This document shows, one piece after another, positions 8,563 through 18,874 of a DNA stretch of 64,000 nucleotides. Source of the stretch: Lachnospiraceae bacterium (GTDB lineage: Bacteria; Bacillota; Clostridia; Lachnospirales; Lachnospiraceae); the NCBI GenBank assembly GCA_015057435.1, contig SVEJ01000005.1:30451-94450 (forward strand). Direction: 5' to 3'. Every line of letters starts with the position of its first letter. Within the stretch, counting starts at the first letter, position 1. Below the pieces are notes generated by a model. The model saw nothing but the letters and a program-made list of their open reading frames with translations, had not been told where the DNA came from and searched no databases. A program made the translations under genes and the position numbers.

Positions 8563-11500
8563 ATGTATTTAAAGAGTATTGAGGTATATGGATTCAAATC
8601 CTTTGCCAATCGAATTGTATTTGAATTTAATAAAGGTATCACAGGTATCGTTGGACCGAATGGTTCAGGAAAGAGTAATGTTGGTGATGCTGTGCGCTGG
8701 GTACTTGGTGAACAAAGTGCCAAGCAGCTTCGTGGTGCCAAGATGGAAGATGTCATATTCGCAGGTACAGAGCTTAGAAAGCCGCATGGTTCTGCGTATG
8801 TAGCGATTACACTTGACAACAGCGATCATTCATTACCGATTGATTATGAAGAGGTAACCGTTGCAAGACGTGTATATCGTTCCGGAGAAAGTGAATATTT
8901 GATTAATGGTACGGTAAGCCGACTTAAGGATGTACATGCACTCTTCTTTGATACCGGTATCGGTAAAGAAGGTTATTCTATTATCGGACAGGGTCAGGTT
9001 GAGCGTATTCTTTCGGGTAAGCCTGATGAAAGAAGAGAATTATTCGATGAGGCAGCCGGTATTGTAAAATATAAGAAAAACAAAGCTGCAACCGAGAAAT
9101 CATTGGCTGCAGAGCGAGAGAATCTTAGTCGTGTTAACGACATTTTGTCAGAATTAGAAAAGCAGGTAGGTCCATTAGAGAAGCAGTCTGAAGTGGCAAA
9201 GAAATATTTGCTTTATAAGGGGGAATTAAAGCGTTTTGACGTGAATGTTTTCCTTCTTGAAAATGAACGGATTGACTCGTTATTAAAAGAAAATGAAGAA
9301 AAATTACATATTGTCAATGATGATTGTGACCGTTTGAAAAAGGAATTCGAAGATACGAAGAATGAGTATGAACGAATTGAGACGGTCTTAGAACAATGCA
9401 ATCATGCAATTGATGAAAACCGTAATAAGATACATGAATTGAAGCTTCAAAACGAAAGAAATGAAGGTGAAGTGAATGTATTGAATCAGCAGATTTCGAA
9501 TGCAAAATCTACGGATATTCATATGAGTGAACAGATTGACAGAATCAATCAGGCGTTAGCTGCACAGAACAAGGAAAAACAGGAATTCCAGGAAAAGAAA
9601 GCAATTCTTGATGAAAAGATGGATAGTGCAGATGATGTTGTAGATGAAGCAAGGGAAGTCAGTGAAGGAATCGAAGAAGAGATTGCAAAATTAACCGAAG
9701 AAATAGAAAAAAGCAAAGCAGATATCATTGAATATATGAATGATGATGCGAATCTAAAAGCAAAAGTAGGTCGTTACGATGCAATGCTTGAGAATATCAG
9801 CTATCGTAAAACGCAGTTGAATCAGAGATTTTTGCAGTTTAAGTCTGATGAGCAAAAAGACAAAGAAGAGTTTGAAAAACATAATGTATCGCTTGCTGAA
9901 ATCGAAAAAACAGTTACGGATATCTTGTCTAATCTTGAAAAGATTGATGCGGATCTTGATCAGAGCACAATTGACATGAATGAGAACAAGACGCGTCTGT
10001 TTAACGCCAATAATGAATACAGCAGTGTCAAATCCAAGTTAGAAGCATTAAGAAACATTACAGAGCGTTATGATGGATATGGTAATTCCATTAAGCGTGT
10101 AATGGAACAAAAAGATTCTAATCCGGGTATTGTTGGTGTAGTTGCTGATATTATTCAGGTTAATCAGGAATACGAGATTGCTGTTGAGACTGCACTTGGC
10201 GGCAGCATTCAGAATATTGTTACGGATAATGAGAATACTGCAAAGCGACTCATTCAGTTTTTGAAAAAGAACAGATTCGGTAGGGCAACATTTTTACCAC
10301 TTACAACAATTGGTGGCAAATATAGTGAATTTAGTAATAAAGATGCATTAAAGGAACCGGGTGTTATCGGATTAGCAAAAGATCTTGTAAAAGTACATGA
10401 CAAGTATAGTGCGGTTACGAATCATTTACTTGGACGCATTCTTGTTGTAGATACAATTGATCATGCGATTGCTGTGAATAAGAAGTATAATCAGAGTCTT
10501 CGAATCGTAACAAAGGAAGGAGAACTCCTTACACCGGGCGGTGCGATGACCGGTGGTGCGTTCAAGAATTCATCGAATCTGTTAGGACGTAAGCGTGAGC
10601 TTGATGAACTTACAAAAGAGCTTACGGAGATTAATGAAGAAATTGCATTGGCAACAAAAGAAGAGACACAGATTCGTGAAAAACGCGAGGCGTTAAAGAC
10701 TGCAAAAGAAGATTATAACTTGCAGTTACAAGAATTATACTTGCAAAAGAATACAGTTAGTATGAATATTGAGCAGGTGTCAAAGAATCTTGCTGAAACA
10801 GCGAATGCATTTGCATCTGTCAATCGTGAGAACAAGGAATTGGAATCACAGATTGAAGAGATTAATCAGAACAAGAACGAATTATACGAGAATCATAAAC
10901 AGGCAGAGGTTGCAAAGCAGGCATTAGAGGAACGTATTGTTGGTTTGGAAAATCAGGTACAAGATAAGAAAGAGGAATTACGACTTGCCAATGAAAAAGT
11001 ATCTGAATTGATGATTGAATTCAATACAATCAAGCAGCAAGATGATTTCTTGATTGAGAATCTTCGTCGTATCCGCGCAGAGGAGACGAAGTTAAAAGAA
11101 GAATTGGAAGTATATCGCTCTCAGATGTCAGATTCCGGAAAAGCAATCGAGGGTCTGGTTGCAAGAATTAATCAATATAAAGCATTGATTGATGCGGATA
11201 AGAAAGAAATTATGACATTAGAAGGTTCTTTGGCGAAAGATCTTACGGACAAAGAAGAATTAAATGCAAAGCATAAGGAATTCTTTACAAAACGTGAGCA
11301 ATTGAATGAAGAGATTACCAAGCTTGATAAATCATCATTTAAGCTTGCAGCCCAGGTTGAAAAGATTACAGAACAGGCAGATGCGCTTAGCAAATATATG
11401 TGGGAAGAGTATGAGCTTACATATCAGTCTGCTGTTGAATTAAAAGATGCGACTTTGAATGATCTTGACAGCTTGAAACGTGAAGTAACGGCGGTTAAGG

Positions 11501-12126
11501 CGAAGATCAAAGCATTAGGTGATGTCAATGTCAATGCGATTGAAGATTACAAGATTGTTTCAGAACGTTATGAATTCTTAAAGGGACAGCATGATGATAT
11601 CATCAAGGCAGAAACGAATCTTTTACAGATTATTGCCGAACTTGATGCTGCGATGCGTACACAATTCGAGCAGAAGTTTAATGAGATTCAGGTTATGTTT
11701 GACAAAGTGTTCCGTGAGCTGTTCGGTGGTGGTAAAGCTACTTTGGAGCTTGTGGATAATGAAGATATCTTAGAAGCGGGTATTCGTATTATTGCACAGC
11801 CGCCTGGTAAGAAATTGCAGAATATGATGCAGTTATCCGGTGGTGAGAAGGCATTATCTGCCATTGCGTTGTTGTTTGCAATTCAAAGTCTGAAGCCATC
11901 CCCATTCTGTCTGTTAGACGAGATTGAGGCGGCACTTGACGATTCTAACGTTACCAGATATGCGAAGTATCTGAATAAGCTTACGAAAGATACGCAGTTT
12001 ATTGTTATCACGCATAGAAAGGGTACAATGGAAGCTGCAGATGTACTCTATGGTATTACCATGCAGGAAAAGGGTGTATCTACCTTGGTATCTGTTAACT
12101 TAATTGAGAACGAGTTGGATGACTAG
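8563..12126 (+). CDS. smc: Chromosome segregation protein SMC
   Basis: GPNGSGKSNVGDAVRWVLGEQSAKQLRG Walker A, coiled coils, LSGGEKALSAIALLFA signature; 1187 aa. Confidence 0.98.
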   Translation: MYLKSIEVYGFKSFANRIVFEFNKGITGIVGPNGSGKSNVGDAVRWVLGEQSAKQLRGAKMEDVIFAGTELRKPHGSAYVAITLDNSDHSLPIDYEEVTVARRVYRSGESEYLINGTVSRLKDVHALFFDTGIGKEGYSIIGQGQVERILSGKPDERRELFDEAAGIVKYKKNKAATEKSLAAERENLSRVNDILSELEKQVGPLEKQSEVAKKYLLYKGELKRFDVNVFLLENERIDSLLKENEEKLHIVNDDCDRLKKEFEDTKNEYERIETVLEQCNHAIDENRNKIHELKLQNERNEGEVNVLNQQISNAKSTDIHMSEQIDRINQALAAQNKEKQEFQEKKAILDEKMDSADDVVDEAREVSEGIEEEIAKLTEEIEKSKADIIEYMNDDANLKAKVGRYDAMLENISYRKTQLNQRFLQFKSDEQKDKEEFEKHNVSLAEIEKTVTDILSNLEKIDADLDQSTIDMNENKTRLFNANNEYSSVKSKLEALRNITERYDGYGNSIKRVMEQKDSNPGIVGVVADIIQVNQEYEIAVETALGGSIQNIVTDNENTAKRLIQFLKKNRFGRATFLPLTTIGGKYSEFSNKDALKEPGVIGLAKDLVKVHDKYSAVTNHLLGRILVVDTIDHAIAVNKKYNQSLRIVTKEGELLTPGGAMTGGAFKNSSNLLGRKRELDELTKELTEINEEIALATKEETQIREKREALKTAKEDYNLQLQELYLQKNTVSMNIEQVSKNLAETANAFASVNRENKELESQIEEINQNKNELYENHKQAEVAKQALEERIVGLENQVQDKKEELRLANEKVSELMIEFNTIKQQDDFLIENLRRIRAEETKLKEELEVYRSQMSDSGKAIEGLVARINQYKALIDADKKEIMTLEGSLAKDLTDKEELNAKHKEFFTKREQLNEEITKLDKSSFKLAAQVEKITEQADALSKYMWEEYELTYQSAVELKDATLNDLDSLKREVTAVKAKIKALGDVNVNAIEDYKIVSERYEFLKGQHDDIIKAETNLLQIIAELDAAMRTQFEQKFNEIQVMFDKVFRELFGGGKATLELVDNEDILEAGIRIIAQPPGKKLQNMMQLSGGEKALSAIALLFAIQSLKPSPFCLLDEIEAALDDSNVTRYAKYLNKLTKDTQFIVITHRKGTMEAADVLYGITMQEKGVSTLVSVNLIENELDD

Positions 12127-12149
12127 GCTTATTATGAGGAGAGAGTTGA

Positions 12150-13355
12150 ATGTTTGATTTTTTTAAGAAAAAGAAGAATGCAGAAGAGAATGAAAAACAG
12201 ATTGATGATTCACTAATGAATGCTGTTCAAGAAGTAGAAAACATTGAAGATGAAAGTTTGTCTCAAGATGTTACTGAGTTTGATGAAGCAGATGATCAGG
12301 AATCAAATGATACTAATACACATGAGGCTTCAGAAATTGTGTCCGATAATGAAACAGATGACGAAGAACAGCTTCAGGAAAAACCAACTAAGAAAAAAGG
12401 GTTGTTCGGACGCCTTTTTGCCGGTCTTACAAAGACGAGAGATAGTCTGAATCAAAGCTTTAATCAGCTTTTTAGCGGTTTTTCTTCTATCGACGATGAT
12501 TTCTATGATGAACTCGAAGAAACCTTGATTATGGCTGATCTGGGACTTGATACAACAGAACGTATTATTGATGAATTAAAAGCACTTGTTAAGAAAAATC
12601 ATATCAAAGAAGTGGAAGCCTGCAGAGAATTGGTTATCAATATAATCAAAGAGCAGATGTTGGTAGATGACAGTGCTTATGATTTTGAAGATAAGAAGAC
12701 GGTTATGCTGATTATCGGTGTCAATGGTGTCGGTAAGACAACATCCATCGGCAAACTTGCTGCACAATACAAAGGGCGCGGTAAGCGCGTTATGATGTGT
12801 GCGGCAGATACATTCCGTGCTGCAGCAATTGACCAGTTAAAAACATGGGCAAATCGTGCAGGCGTTGAGATTATTGCCCAGAATGAAGGTTCTGATCCGG
12901 GTGCAGTAACATTTGATGCAGTGAAAGCTGCTGCAGCAAGAGATGTTGATATCTTATTGATAGATACTGCAGGACGTCTTCATAATAAAAAAAATCTTAT
13001 GGATGAGTTGGCAAAGATGAAAAAGATTATCGAACGCGAATATGGCGATGCACATTTGGAAACATTAATCGTATTAGATGGTTCCACAGGTCAGAATGCA
13101 TTAGAACAAGCCAGACAGTTCAGTACCGTTACAGAGATTAATGGTATCATCCTGACGAAGTTAGACGGAACTGCAAAGGGCGGAATTGCGATTGCAATTC
13201 AATCAGAATTAAATGTTCCTGTTAAATATATTGGTGTCGGTGAACAGATTGATGATTTGCAAAAATTCAATCCGGAAACATATGTCAATGCATTATTCGC
13301 TGATATGGATACGAGAAGTGATATTGAAATCTTGATTTCGGAGGATGAAGAATAG
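12150..13355 (+). CDS. ftsY: Signal recognition particle receptor FtsY
   Basis: [48 protein letters not shown]; acidic N-terminus. Confidence 0.97.
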   Translation: MFDFFKKKKNAEENEKQIDDSLMNAVQEVENIEDESLSQDVTEFDEADDQESNDTNTHEASEIVSDNETDDEEQLQEKPTKKKGLFGRLFAGLTKTRDSLNQSFNQLFSGFSSIDDDFYDELEETLIMADLGLDTTERIIDELKALVKKNHIKEVEACRELVINIIKEQMLVDDSAYDFEDKKTVMLIIGVNGVGKTTSIGKLAAQYKGRGKRVMMCAADTFRAAAIDQLKTWANRAGVEIIAQNEGSDPGAVTFDAVKAAAARDVDILLIDTAGRLHNKKNLMDELAKMKKIIEREYGDAHLETLIVLDGSTGQNALEQARQFSTVTEINGIILTKLDGTAKGGIAIAIQSELNVPVKYIGVGEQIDDLQKFNPETYVNALFADMDTRSDIEILISEDEE

Positions 13356-13391
13356 GATTGAAATGATCCGTAAAATTAGGAGGAGCAATTG

Positions 13392-14609
13392 ATGTTGTCA
13401 TTAGAAAAATTTGAAGAAGCGTACAATACCGTACAAAAAGTTGTCAATCAGACAAAACTGATATATAGTGATTTCTTCAGTGCACAAAGTGGGAATAAAG
13501 TATATTTAAAACCGGAAAACTTACAGGTTACAGGTGCATATAAGATTCGTGGTGCGTATTATAAGATATCAACGTTATCAGACGAAGAACGTAGCAAAGG
13601 ATTAATTACTGCATCTGCAGGTAACCATGCACAGGGTGTTGCATTTGCTGCAAAAGCATACGGTGTGAAAGCAACAATTGTTATGCCTACAACGACACCG
13701 TTGATTAAGGTAAATCGTACGAAATCTTATGGTGCAGATGTGATTCTTTATGGTGATGTATACGATGAATCCTGTCAGTATGCATTAGAAATGGCAGAGG
13801 ATAAAGGTATGACGTTTATTCATCCGTTTGATGATTTAGATGTCGCATGTGGCCAAGGTTCGATTGCAATGGAGATTATAAAAGAACTACCTACCGTTGA
13901 CTATATTCTTGTTCCGATTGGCGGCGGTGGTCTTGTTACCGGTGTTTCAACATTGGCAAAGATGCTGAATCCGAATATCAAAATTATCGGTGTTGAGCCT
14001 GCTGGAGCAGCATGTATGAAAGAGTCGTTGAAAAATGGAAAGATTACAACACTACCTGTTGTAGATACAATTGCTGATGGTACTGCTGTAAAAACACCGG
14101 GAAGCAATATTTTCCCATATATTAAAGAAAATGTAGATGAGATTATTACAGTAGAGGATAGTGACTTGATTGTTGCGTTCCTTGATATGTTAGAAAATCA
14201 CAAGATGCTTGTAGAAAACTCCGGATTATTAACAGCCGCAGCAGTGAAGAAGTTGAATTTCAAAGATAAAAAGGTTGTTAGTATCTTGAGCGGCGGTAAT
14301 ATGGATGTCATTACATTTGCATCTGTCGTACAGCACGGATTGATTGCTAGAAGCAGAATCTTTACAGTTTCAGTCCTTCTTCCTGATAAGCCGGGTGAGT
14401 TGATGAATGTAAGCTCTGTAATTGCAGAACTGAAGGGAAATATTATTAAGTTAGACCATAATCAGTTTGTTAATCTGAATCGTAATGCAGCTGTGGAGTT
14501 GATTATTACATTAGAAGCATTTGGTCCTGAACATAAGGACCAGATTTTGCAGGTACTTGCTGACAAGGGATATCGACCGATTGAGAAGAATCCGAAGAGT
14601 ATTTATTAA
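13392..14609 (+). CDS. ilvA: Threonine ammonia-lyase (PLP) with C-terminal ACT domain
   Basis: KPENLQVTGAYKIRGAYYKI; TASAGNHAQGVA; GGGGLVTGVSTLAK; C-terminal ACT-like region. Confidence 0.92.
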   Translation: MLSLEKFEEAYNTVQKVVNQTKLIYSDFFSAQSGNKVYLKPENLQVTGAYKIRGAYYKISTLSDEERSKGLITASAGNHAQGVAFAAKAYGVKATIVMPTTTPLIKVNRTKSYGADVILYGDVYDESCQYALEMAEDKGMTFIHPFDDLDVACGQGSIAMEIIKELPTVDYILVPIGGGGLVTGVSTLAKMLNPNIKIIGVEPAGAACMKESLKNGKITTLPVVDTIADGTAVKTPGSNIFPYIKENVDEIITVEDSDLIVAFLDMLENHKMLVENSGLLTAAAVKKLNFKDKKVVSILSGGNMDVITFASVVQHGLIARSRIFTVSVLLPDKPGELMNVSSVIAELKGNIIKLDHNQFVNLNRNAAVELIITLEAFGPEHKDQILQVLADKGYRPIEKNPKSIY

Positions 14610-14646
14610 TAATTTTATAATTGTTTGAAAAGGAGCGTATTATATT

Positions 14647-15747
14647 ATGAGTAATCAAAGCATAACACGAACAATTGGTATTGCTGTAGATTTGGGTTCT
14701 ACGAATATCGGTGTGTCTTGTTTTGACATGAATCATAAGGTTGAAATATGCTCTTTTTCATTTTCGAATCCGCAACATATCTATGGTGCAGATATCATTT
14801 CGAGAATTAAGCGTTGTATAGAAGATTCCTGTAATTTAGAAAAGATGAAAAAATGTGTTTTGGATTCATTGAAAAAAGAATTACAAGAACGACTAGGTTT
14901 CGACTATCGATATATCAAAACAATTGTATATACAGGTAACACAACCATGATGCATATTATAAGAGAGTTAGAGGTAGATGGATTGGCATATGCACCGTTT
15001 AAACCGGTAGATTTATCATATTATAGTGAGGAAACAGATGGTGTTACCTATCATTATCTTCCGGGAGTTTCGGCATTTGTCGGTGCTGACATCCTTGCCG
15101 GTGCATATTACTTGCAGTTAGGGAATAAGAATTCCTATGATTTACTGATTGACCTTGGAACAAATGGAGAACTGTTATTGATAAATGAAGAACATGGATA
15201 CGCTACATCTACGGCGTGCGGGCCGGTTTTTGATCATGTAGTAACCGGTGCGAAATACGGAAGTGAATCGATGAACGTGATTGCAAAATGTTTGAAAAGA
15301 GGTTTGATTGATTCGACCGGTAAACTTGCGGATTCTTTGTTTGAAACCAGTATTAATATTCGCCCTGACATGATAATCAAACAAGAACATATTCGTAATT
15401 TTCAATTAGCAAAAGCTGCAATCTATGCAGGAGTTCAATGTTTGCTGGAGAAATCCGATATTCGTGTTCAAGATGTAGATAAAGTGTATATTAGTGGTGG
15501 ATTGGGATTTTATATGGACATAGAAGATGTATTCACATTGAATATGTTGCCGATAGAGTGGAAAAATAGAATTCAGATTTGTGGTAATACCTCTTTAGAA
15601 GGTGCCAAACAGTATATGTTGGCCGATGAGTCTGAACGAAGACATATCCTTCGTACATATACTTCCATGTATAATCGAATGATTAGTTTCGAACTTGCAA
15701 ACCTGGATACATTTAATGAAGTTTTTATCAAATCATTAGAATTTTAG
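14647..15747 (+). CDS. ASKHA/DUF4445 (RACo C-terminal-like) protein lacking a ferredoxin domain
   Basis: IAVDLGSTNIGVSCFD; YTGNTTMMHI; LPGVSAFVGADILAG; LIDLGTNGELLL; YISGGLGFYM. No N-terminal [2Fe-2S] cysteine cluster. Confidence 0.75.
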   Translation: MSNQSITRTIGIAVDLGSTNIGVSCFDMNHKVEICSFSFSNPQHIYGADIISRIKRCIEDSCNLEKMKKCVLDSLKKELQERLGFDYRYIKTIVYTGNTTMMHIIRELEVDGLAYAPFKPVDLSYYSEETDGVTYHYLPGVSAFVGADILAGAYYLQLGNKNSYDLLIDLGTNGELLLINEEHGYATSTACGPVFDHVVTGAKYGSESMNVIAKCLKRGLIDSTGKLADSLFETSINIRPDMIIKQEHIRNFQLAKAAIYAGVQCLLEKSDIRVQDVDKVYISGGLGFYMDIEDVFTLNMLPIEWKNRIQICGNTSLEGAKQYMLADESERRHILRTYTSMYNRMISFELANLDTFNEVFIKSLEF

Positions 15748-15772
15748 CTTACTATAAGGGGTTGTTGATTCA

Positions 15773-17605
15773 ATGAATATACCAAGACAGTTTTATGGAA
15801 TGAATTATATATCGAGGTTGATTTCTAACTTTCAAGACGAAGAAATGACGAATATTCCAAAGCTTTGCTTTTCAGAAATACATGATGTTACGGAAAAACC
15901 ATTAGGAATGAAAGAAACATGGGAACTTGGATTGTCAGCAAGAAGGCTTTCTGATATGAATAAGGAACTCATTGAAAATCGTAGTGTCATGTTAGATGGT
16001 TTAGCGATTGCTAAAGGAGAGAATTTGATATGCAAAGGTTATTGTCCACCTTATACGGAAGATAATCCGCATATTACGAATTCTACGTGCAAAACAGTTA
16101 CTGCAATTGCTGTAATGTTTGCAATTGCAGAAGGTTTATTATCTGAAAAAGATCAGGTACTATCATTTTTTCCTGAATATGAAAGTATCTTAACTTCAAA
16201 ATATGTGAAACAGATTACAATCGAACATTTACTTACTATGACTTCTATGAGTAAATGTACGGAAGTTAGTGCAATGGTTGAAAAAGACTGGGCAAAAGCT
16301 TTTTTGTTGACGGATTGTCACGGTGAACCGGGAACGCAATTTATATACAATAGTATGAATACGTATATGCTTTCGGCGATTGTATGTAAAGTGACGAATC
16401 AGTCCTTGTTAGAATATCTTCGTCCACGTTTGTTAGAACCATTAGGCATCAATCATGTCACATGGGAATTATGTCCCAAAGGAATAGAACGTGGCGGATG
16501 GGGGATGCATTTATCCTTAGATGGTATGATTAAGATTGGTTTGTTTATAGCCAATGATGGTTTTTATAACGGAAGACAATTGATTGATACTGTATATATC
16601 CGAAAAATGAAAGAGACTAAGGTTGCTCAGGATGTAGACGCATTAGCTGTAGGCTACGGATATCAATTATGGCATTTGCCGGATGGATATTATATGCTAA
16701 GTGGTATGTATGGACAGCATGTGATTATTGATGAAAAACAAAAATTGGTTGTTGCAACCAATGCGCATAATGATAAAATGTTTCCGGATTCATTCCTCAC
16801 AAGAACGATAGTAGATTGTATGAAAGATGAGGCTTTGTATCAACCGGATAAGAAATTAAAAGAAAAATTATTTTATAAGCAATTCATATCTGCATTCCAA
16901 GCATTTTGTGATGGTAAGTCGTTAGCAAATGCAGACGGAATGTTGTCCGGTACAATATATCGAAAAACAAAACAAAAAGAGGATTTAAAACAATTAGAGT
17001 ATTTGCAAAAGATATGTAGTTCTTTTCATAAAAAAAGATTGCATATAAAACAGGGCACATTTCACCTATTTCCTTATATGATGCGCGGTATGTATCAATT
17101 TCCGCCATATGCAGTGACAGATATCTTGTGTAAAGTATCAAAAAGCACAATGAGTCTTTGTTTTATAAAGGAGATACTTAAGAAAGAAAAACGGGATGCG
17201 TTTAGAAGAACGGATATGATAAGCCAAAAAGAATATGACAGAATGACTATACAAGCCGGATTTGGTTATTATTACAATCAAACAATAGAGATTGGTCCGA
17301 ATGCCGTATCGTTGGCAGCTAAGCTGTATCATTCAAAGGATGAAGACAACAATGATGTTATACAATTAGATCTTGTATTTCCGTCGACAGGTTTTAGCCG
17401 TAGAATCAAATTCTTTTTATATGAGGAACGAATTGCTATTGAGTGTATGGAATATCCTGATATGAAAGCGATTGTCGAACAAGTGGTTTACGGCGAGACG
17501 GCGCTAGGAGGCAATTCAATTGATTTGACAGGTAAGATTCCGGATGGACTTAAGGTTTTATTAGATCATAAAGTAGAACCATGTGTGGATGCGATACTTT
17601 TATAA
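15773..17605 (+). CDS. Beta-lactamase/PBP-like serine hydrolase with a long C-terminal extension
   Basis: S-T-C-K (SxxK) in HITNSTCKTVTAIAV, Y-x-S/N region FIYNSMNTYML; about 240 aa of additional C-terminal sequence. Confidence 0.8.
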   Translation: MNIPRQFYGMNYISRLISNFQDEEMTNIPKLCFSEIHDVTEKPLGMKETWELGLSARRLSDMNKELIENRSVMLDGLAIAKGENLICKGYCPPYTEDNPHITNSTCKTVTAIAVMFAIAEGLLSEKDQVLSFFPEYESILTSKYVKQITIEHLLTMTSMSKCTEVSAMVEKDWAKAFLLTDCHGEPGTQFIYNSMNTYMLSAIVCKVTNQSLLEYLRPRLLEPLGINHVTWELCPKGIERGGWGMHLSLDGMIKIGLFIANDGFYNGRQLIDTVYIRKMKETKVAQDVDALAVGYGYQLWHLPDGYYMLSGMYGQHVIIDEKQKLVVATNAHNDKMFPDSFLTRTIVDCMKDEALYQPDKKLKEKLFYKQFISAFQAFCDGKSLANADGMLSGTIYRKTKQKEDLKQLEYLQKICSSFHKKRLHIKQGTFHLFPYMMRGMYQFPPYAVTDILCKVSKSTMSLCFIKEILKKEKRDAFRRTDMISQKEYDRMTIQAGFGYYYNQTIEIGPNAVSLAAKLYHSKDEDNNDVIQLDLVFPSTGFSRRIKFFLYEERIAIECMEYPDMKAIVEQVVYGETALGGNSIDLTGKIPDGLKVLLDHKVEPCVDAILL

Positions 17606-17676
17606 AGCATTTTAAGACAATAATTAAAACGAAAGGATAAACAATAAGAAGTGTTTCTTATTGTGAATACATAATT

Positions 17677-18474
17677 ATGAGACTTTGTAGTTTATATAGC
17701 GGAAGTAGTGGTAATTGCATATATGTTGGCTCTGATAAAACACATCTTTTGATTGATGTTGGTGTAAGTATGAAAAAAGTGGTTGCAGCATTACAGGAAA
17801 TTGATGTAAAACCGGAAGAATTAAGTGGAATTTTGATTACACATGAACACTCGGATCATATCGGAGGATTAGGTGTATTTCTACGTAAATACGGAATTCC
17901 TGTATATGGCACAGAGAAGACATTAGAAGCAGTTAGCCAATATAAGAATATAGGAAAGATAGATTTATCCTTGTTTCACGGAGTTGAACCGGAACAAAGC
18001 TTCCGGATGAATGATCTATGGATTAGACCGGTCAGTACATGGCATGATGCAGTAGATTCGGTGTGTTATACTGTTTCGGATGACAACAAAAAGATATCTG
18101 TTGCAACGGATTTGGGAGATTATGATGCGCACATTGTAAATGCACTTTCCGGAGCGGATGCTATGCTGATTGAAGCCAATCATGATGTACGCATGTTAGA
18201 GGTTGGGCCGTATCCATATTATCTAAAGCAACGTATACTCGGAAAAAGAGGCCATTTGTCAAATGAACGTGGTGGACAGTTGATTCGAGAATTATTAAAT
18301 GACCATGTAAAAGGGATATATCTTGGTCATCTTAGCAAGGAGAATAATTATCCGGAATTAGCTTTTGAGGCTGTGAAAAATGAATTGTTTGGTAATCCTT
18401 ATAGTAATGATTGCAGAGATTTTAACTTGATGGTTGCCAATCGAGAAACTTGTTCACAGGTAATTGAAATATAA
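17677..18474 (+). CDS. MBL-fold metallo-hydrolase, YycJ/WalJ-like
   Basis: SGSSGNCIYVGSDKTHLLIDVGVS; ITHEHSDHIGGL; HDAVDSVCYTV; EANHD. Confidence 0.9.
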   Translation: MRLCSLYSGSSGNCIYVGSDKTHLLIDVGVSMKKVVAALQEIDVKPEELSGILITHEHSDHIGGLGVFLRKYGIPVYGTEKTLEAVSQYKNIGKIDLSLFHGVEPEQSFRMNDLWIRPVSTWHDAVDSVCYTVSDDNKKISVATDLGDYDAHIVNALSGADAMLIEANHDVRMLEVGPYPYYLKQRILGKRGHLSNERGGQLIRELLNDHVKGIYLGHLSKENNYPELAFEAVKNELFGNPYSNDCRDFNLMVANRETCSQVIEI

Positions 18475-18509
18475 TCAAAGTTTAATTTACATTTATTCAA
18501 AAATTAGCA

Positions 18510-18538
18510 TTGCACGATTAAGAAAGAAAGTGTATGAT
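18510..18538 (+). promoter_or_regulatory. Putative sigma-A promoter for ACT/UPF0210 pair
   Basis: TTGCAC, 17-nt spacer, TATGAT. Confidence 0.5.
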
Positions 18539-18586
18539 ATAGAATGATTTTGAAAGTATTATATTTACATAAAGGAGATTTTTGTT

Positions 18587-18859
18587 ATGAAGAAGACAGT
18601 CATTTCAGTAGTTGGTAAAGATAAAGTAGGAATTATCTTTCAGGTGTGTAAGTACCTTGCGGGTAATCAAATCAATATTTTAGATATTGCGCAGACCATC
18701 GTACAGGAATGGTTTAACATGATTATGATCGTGAATATTGAGAATTCTAACAAAGACTTTGCAACGATTGCATCTGAATTGAAACAGATTGGTGATGAGA
18801 TTGATGTAACGATTACTTTACAGCAGGAAGAGATTTTTGATATGATGCATAGATTGTAG
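18587..18859 (+). CDS. ACT domain-containing protein (UPF0237)
   Basis: VISVVGKDKVGIIFQVCKYLAGNQINILDIAQTIVQEWFNMIMIV; AAAGGAG RBS. Confidence 0.9.
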   Translation: MKKTVISVVGKDKVGIIFQVCKYLAGNQINILDIAQTIVQEWFNMIMIVNIENSNKDFATIASELKQIGDEIDVTITLQQEEIFDMMHRL

Positions 18860-18874
18860 GCGGAGGAAGAATAG

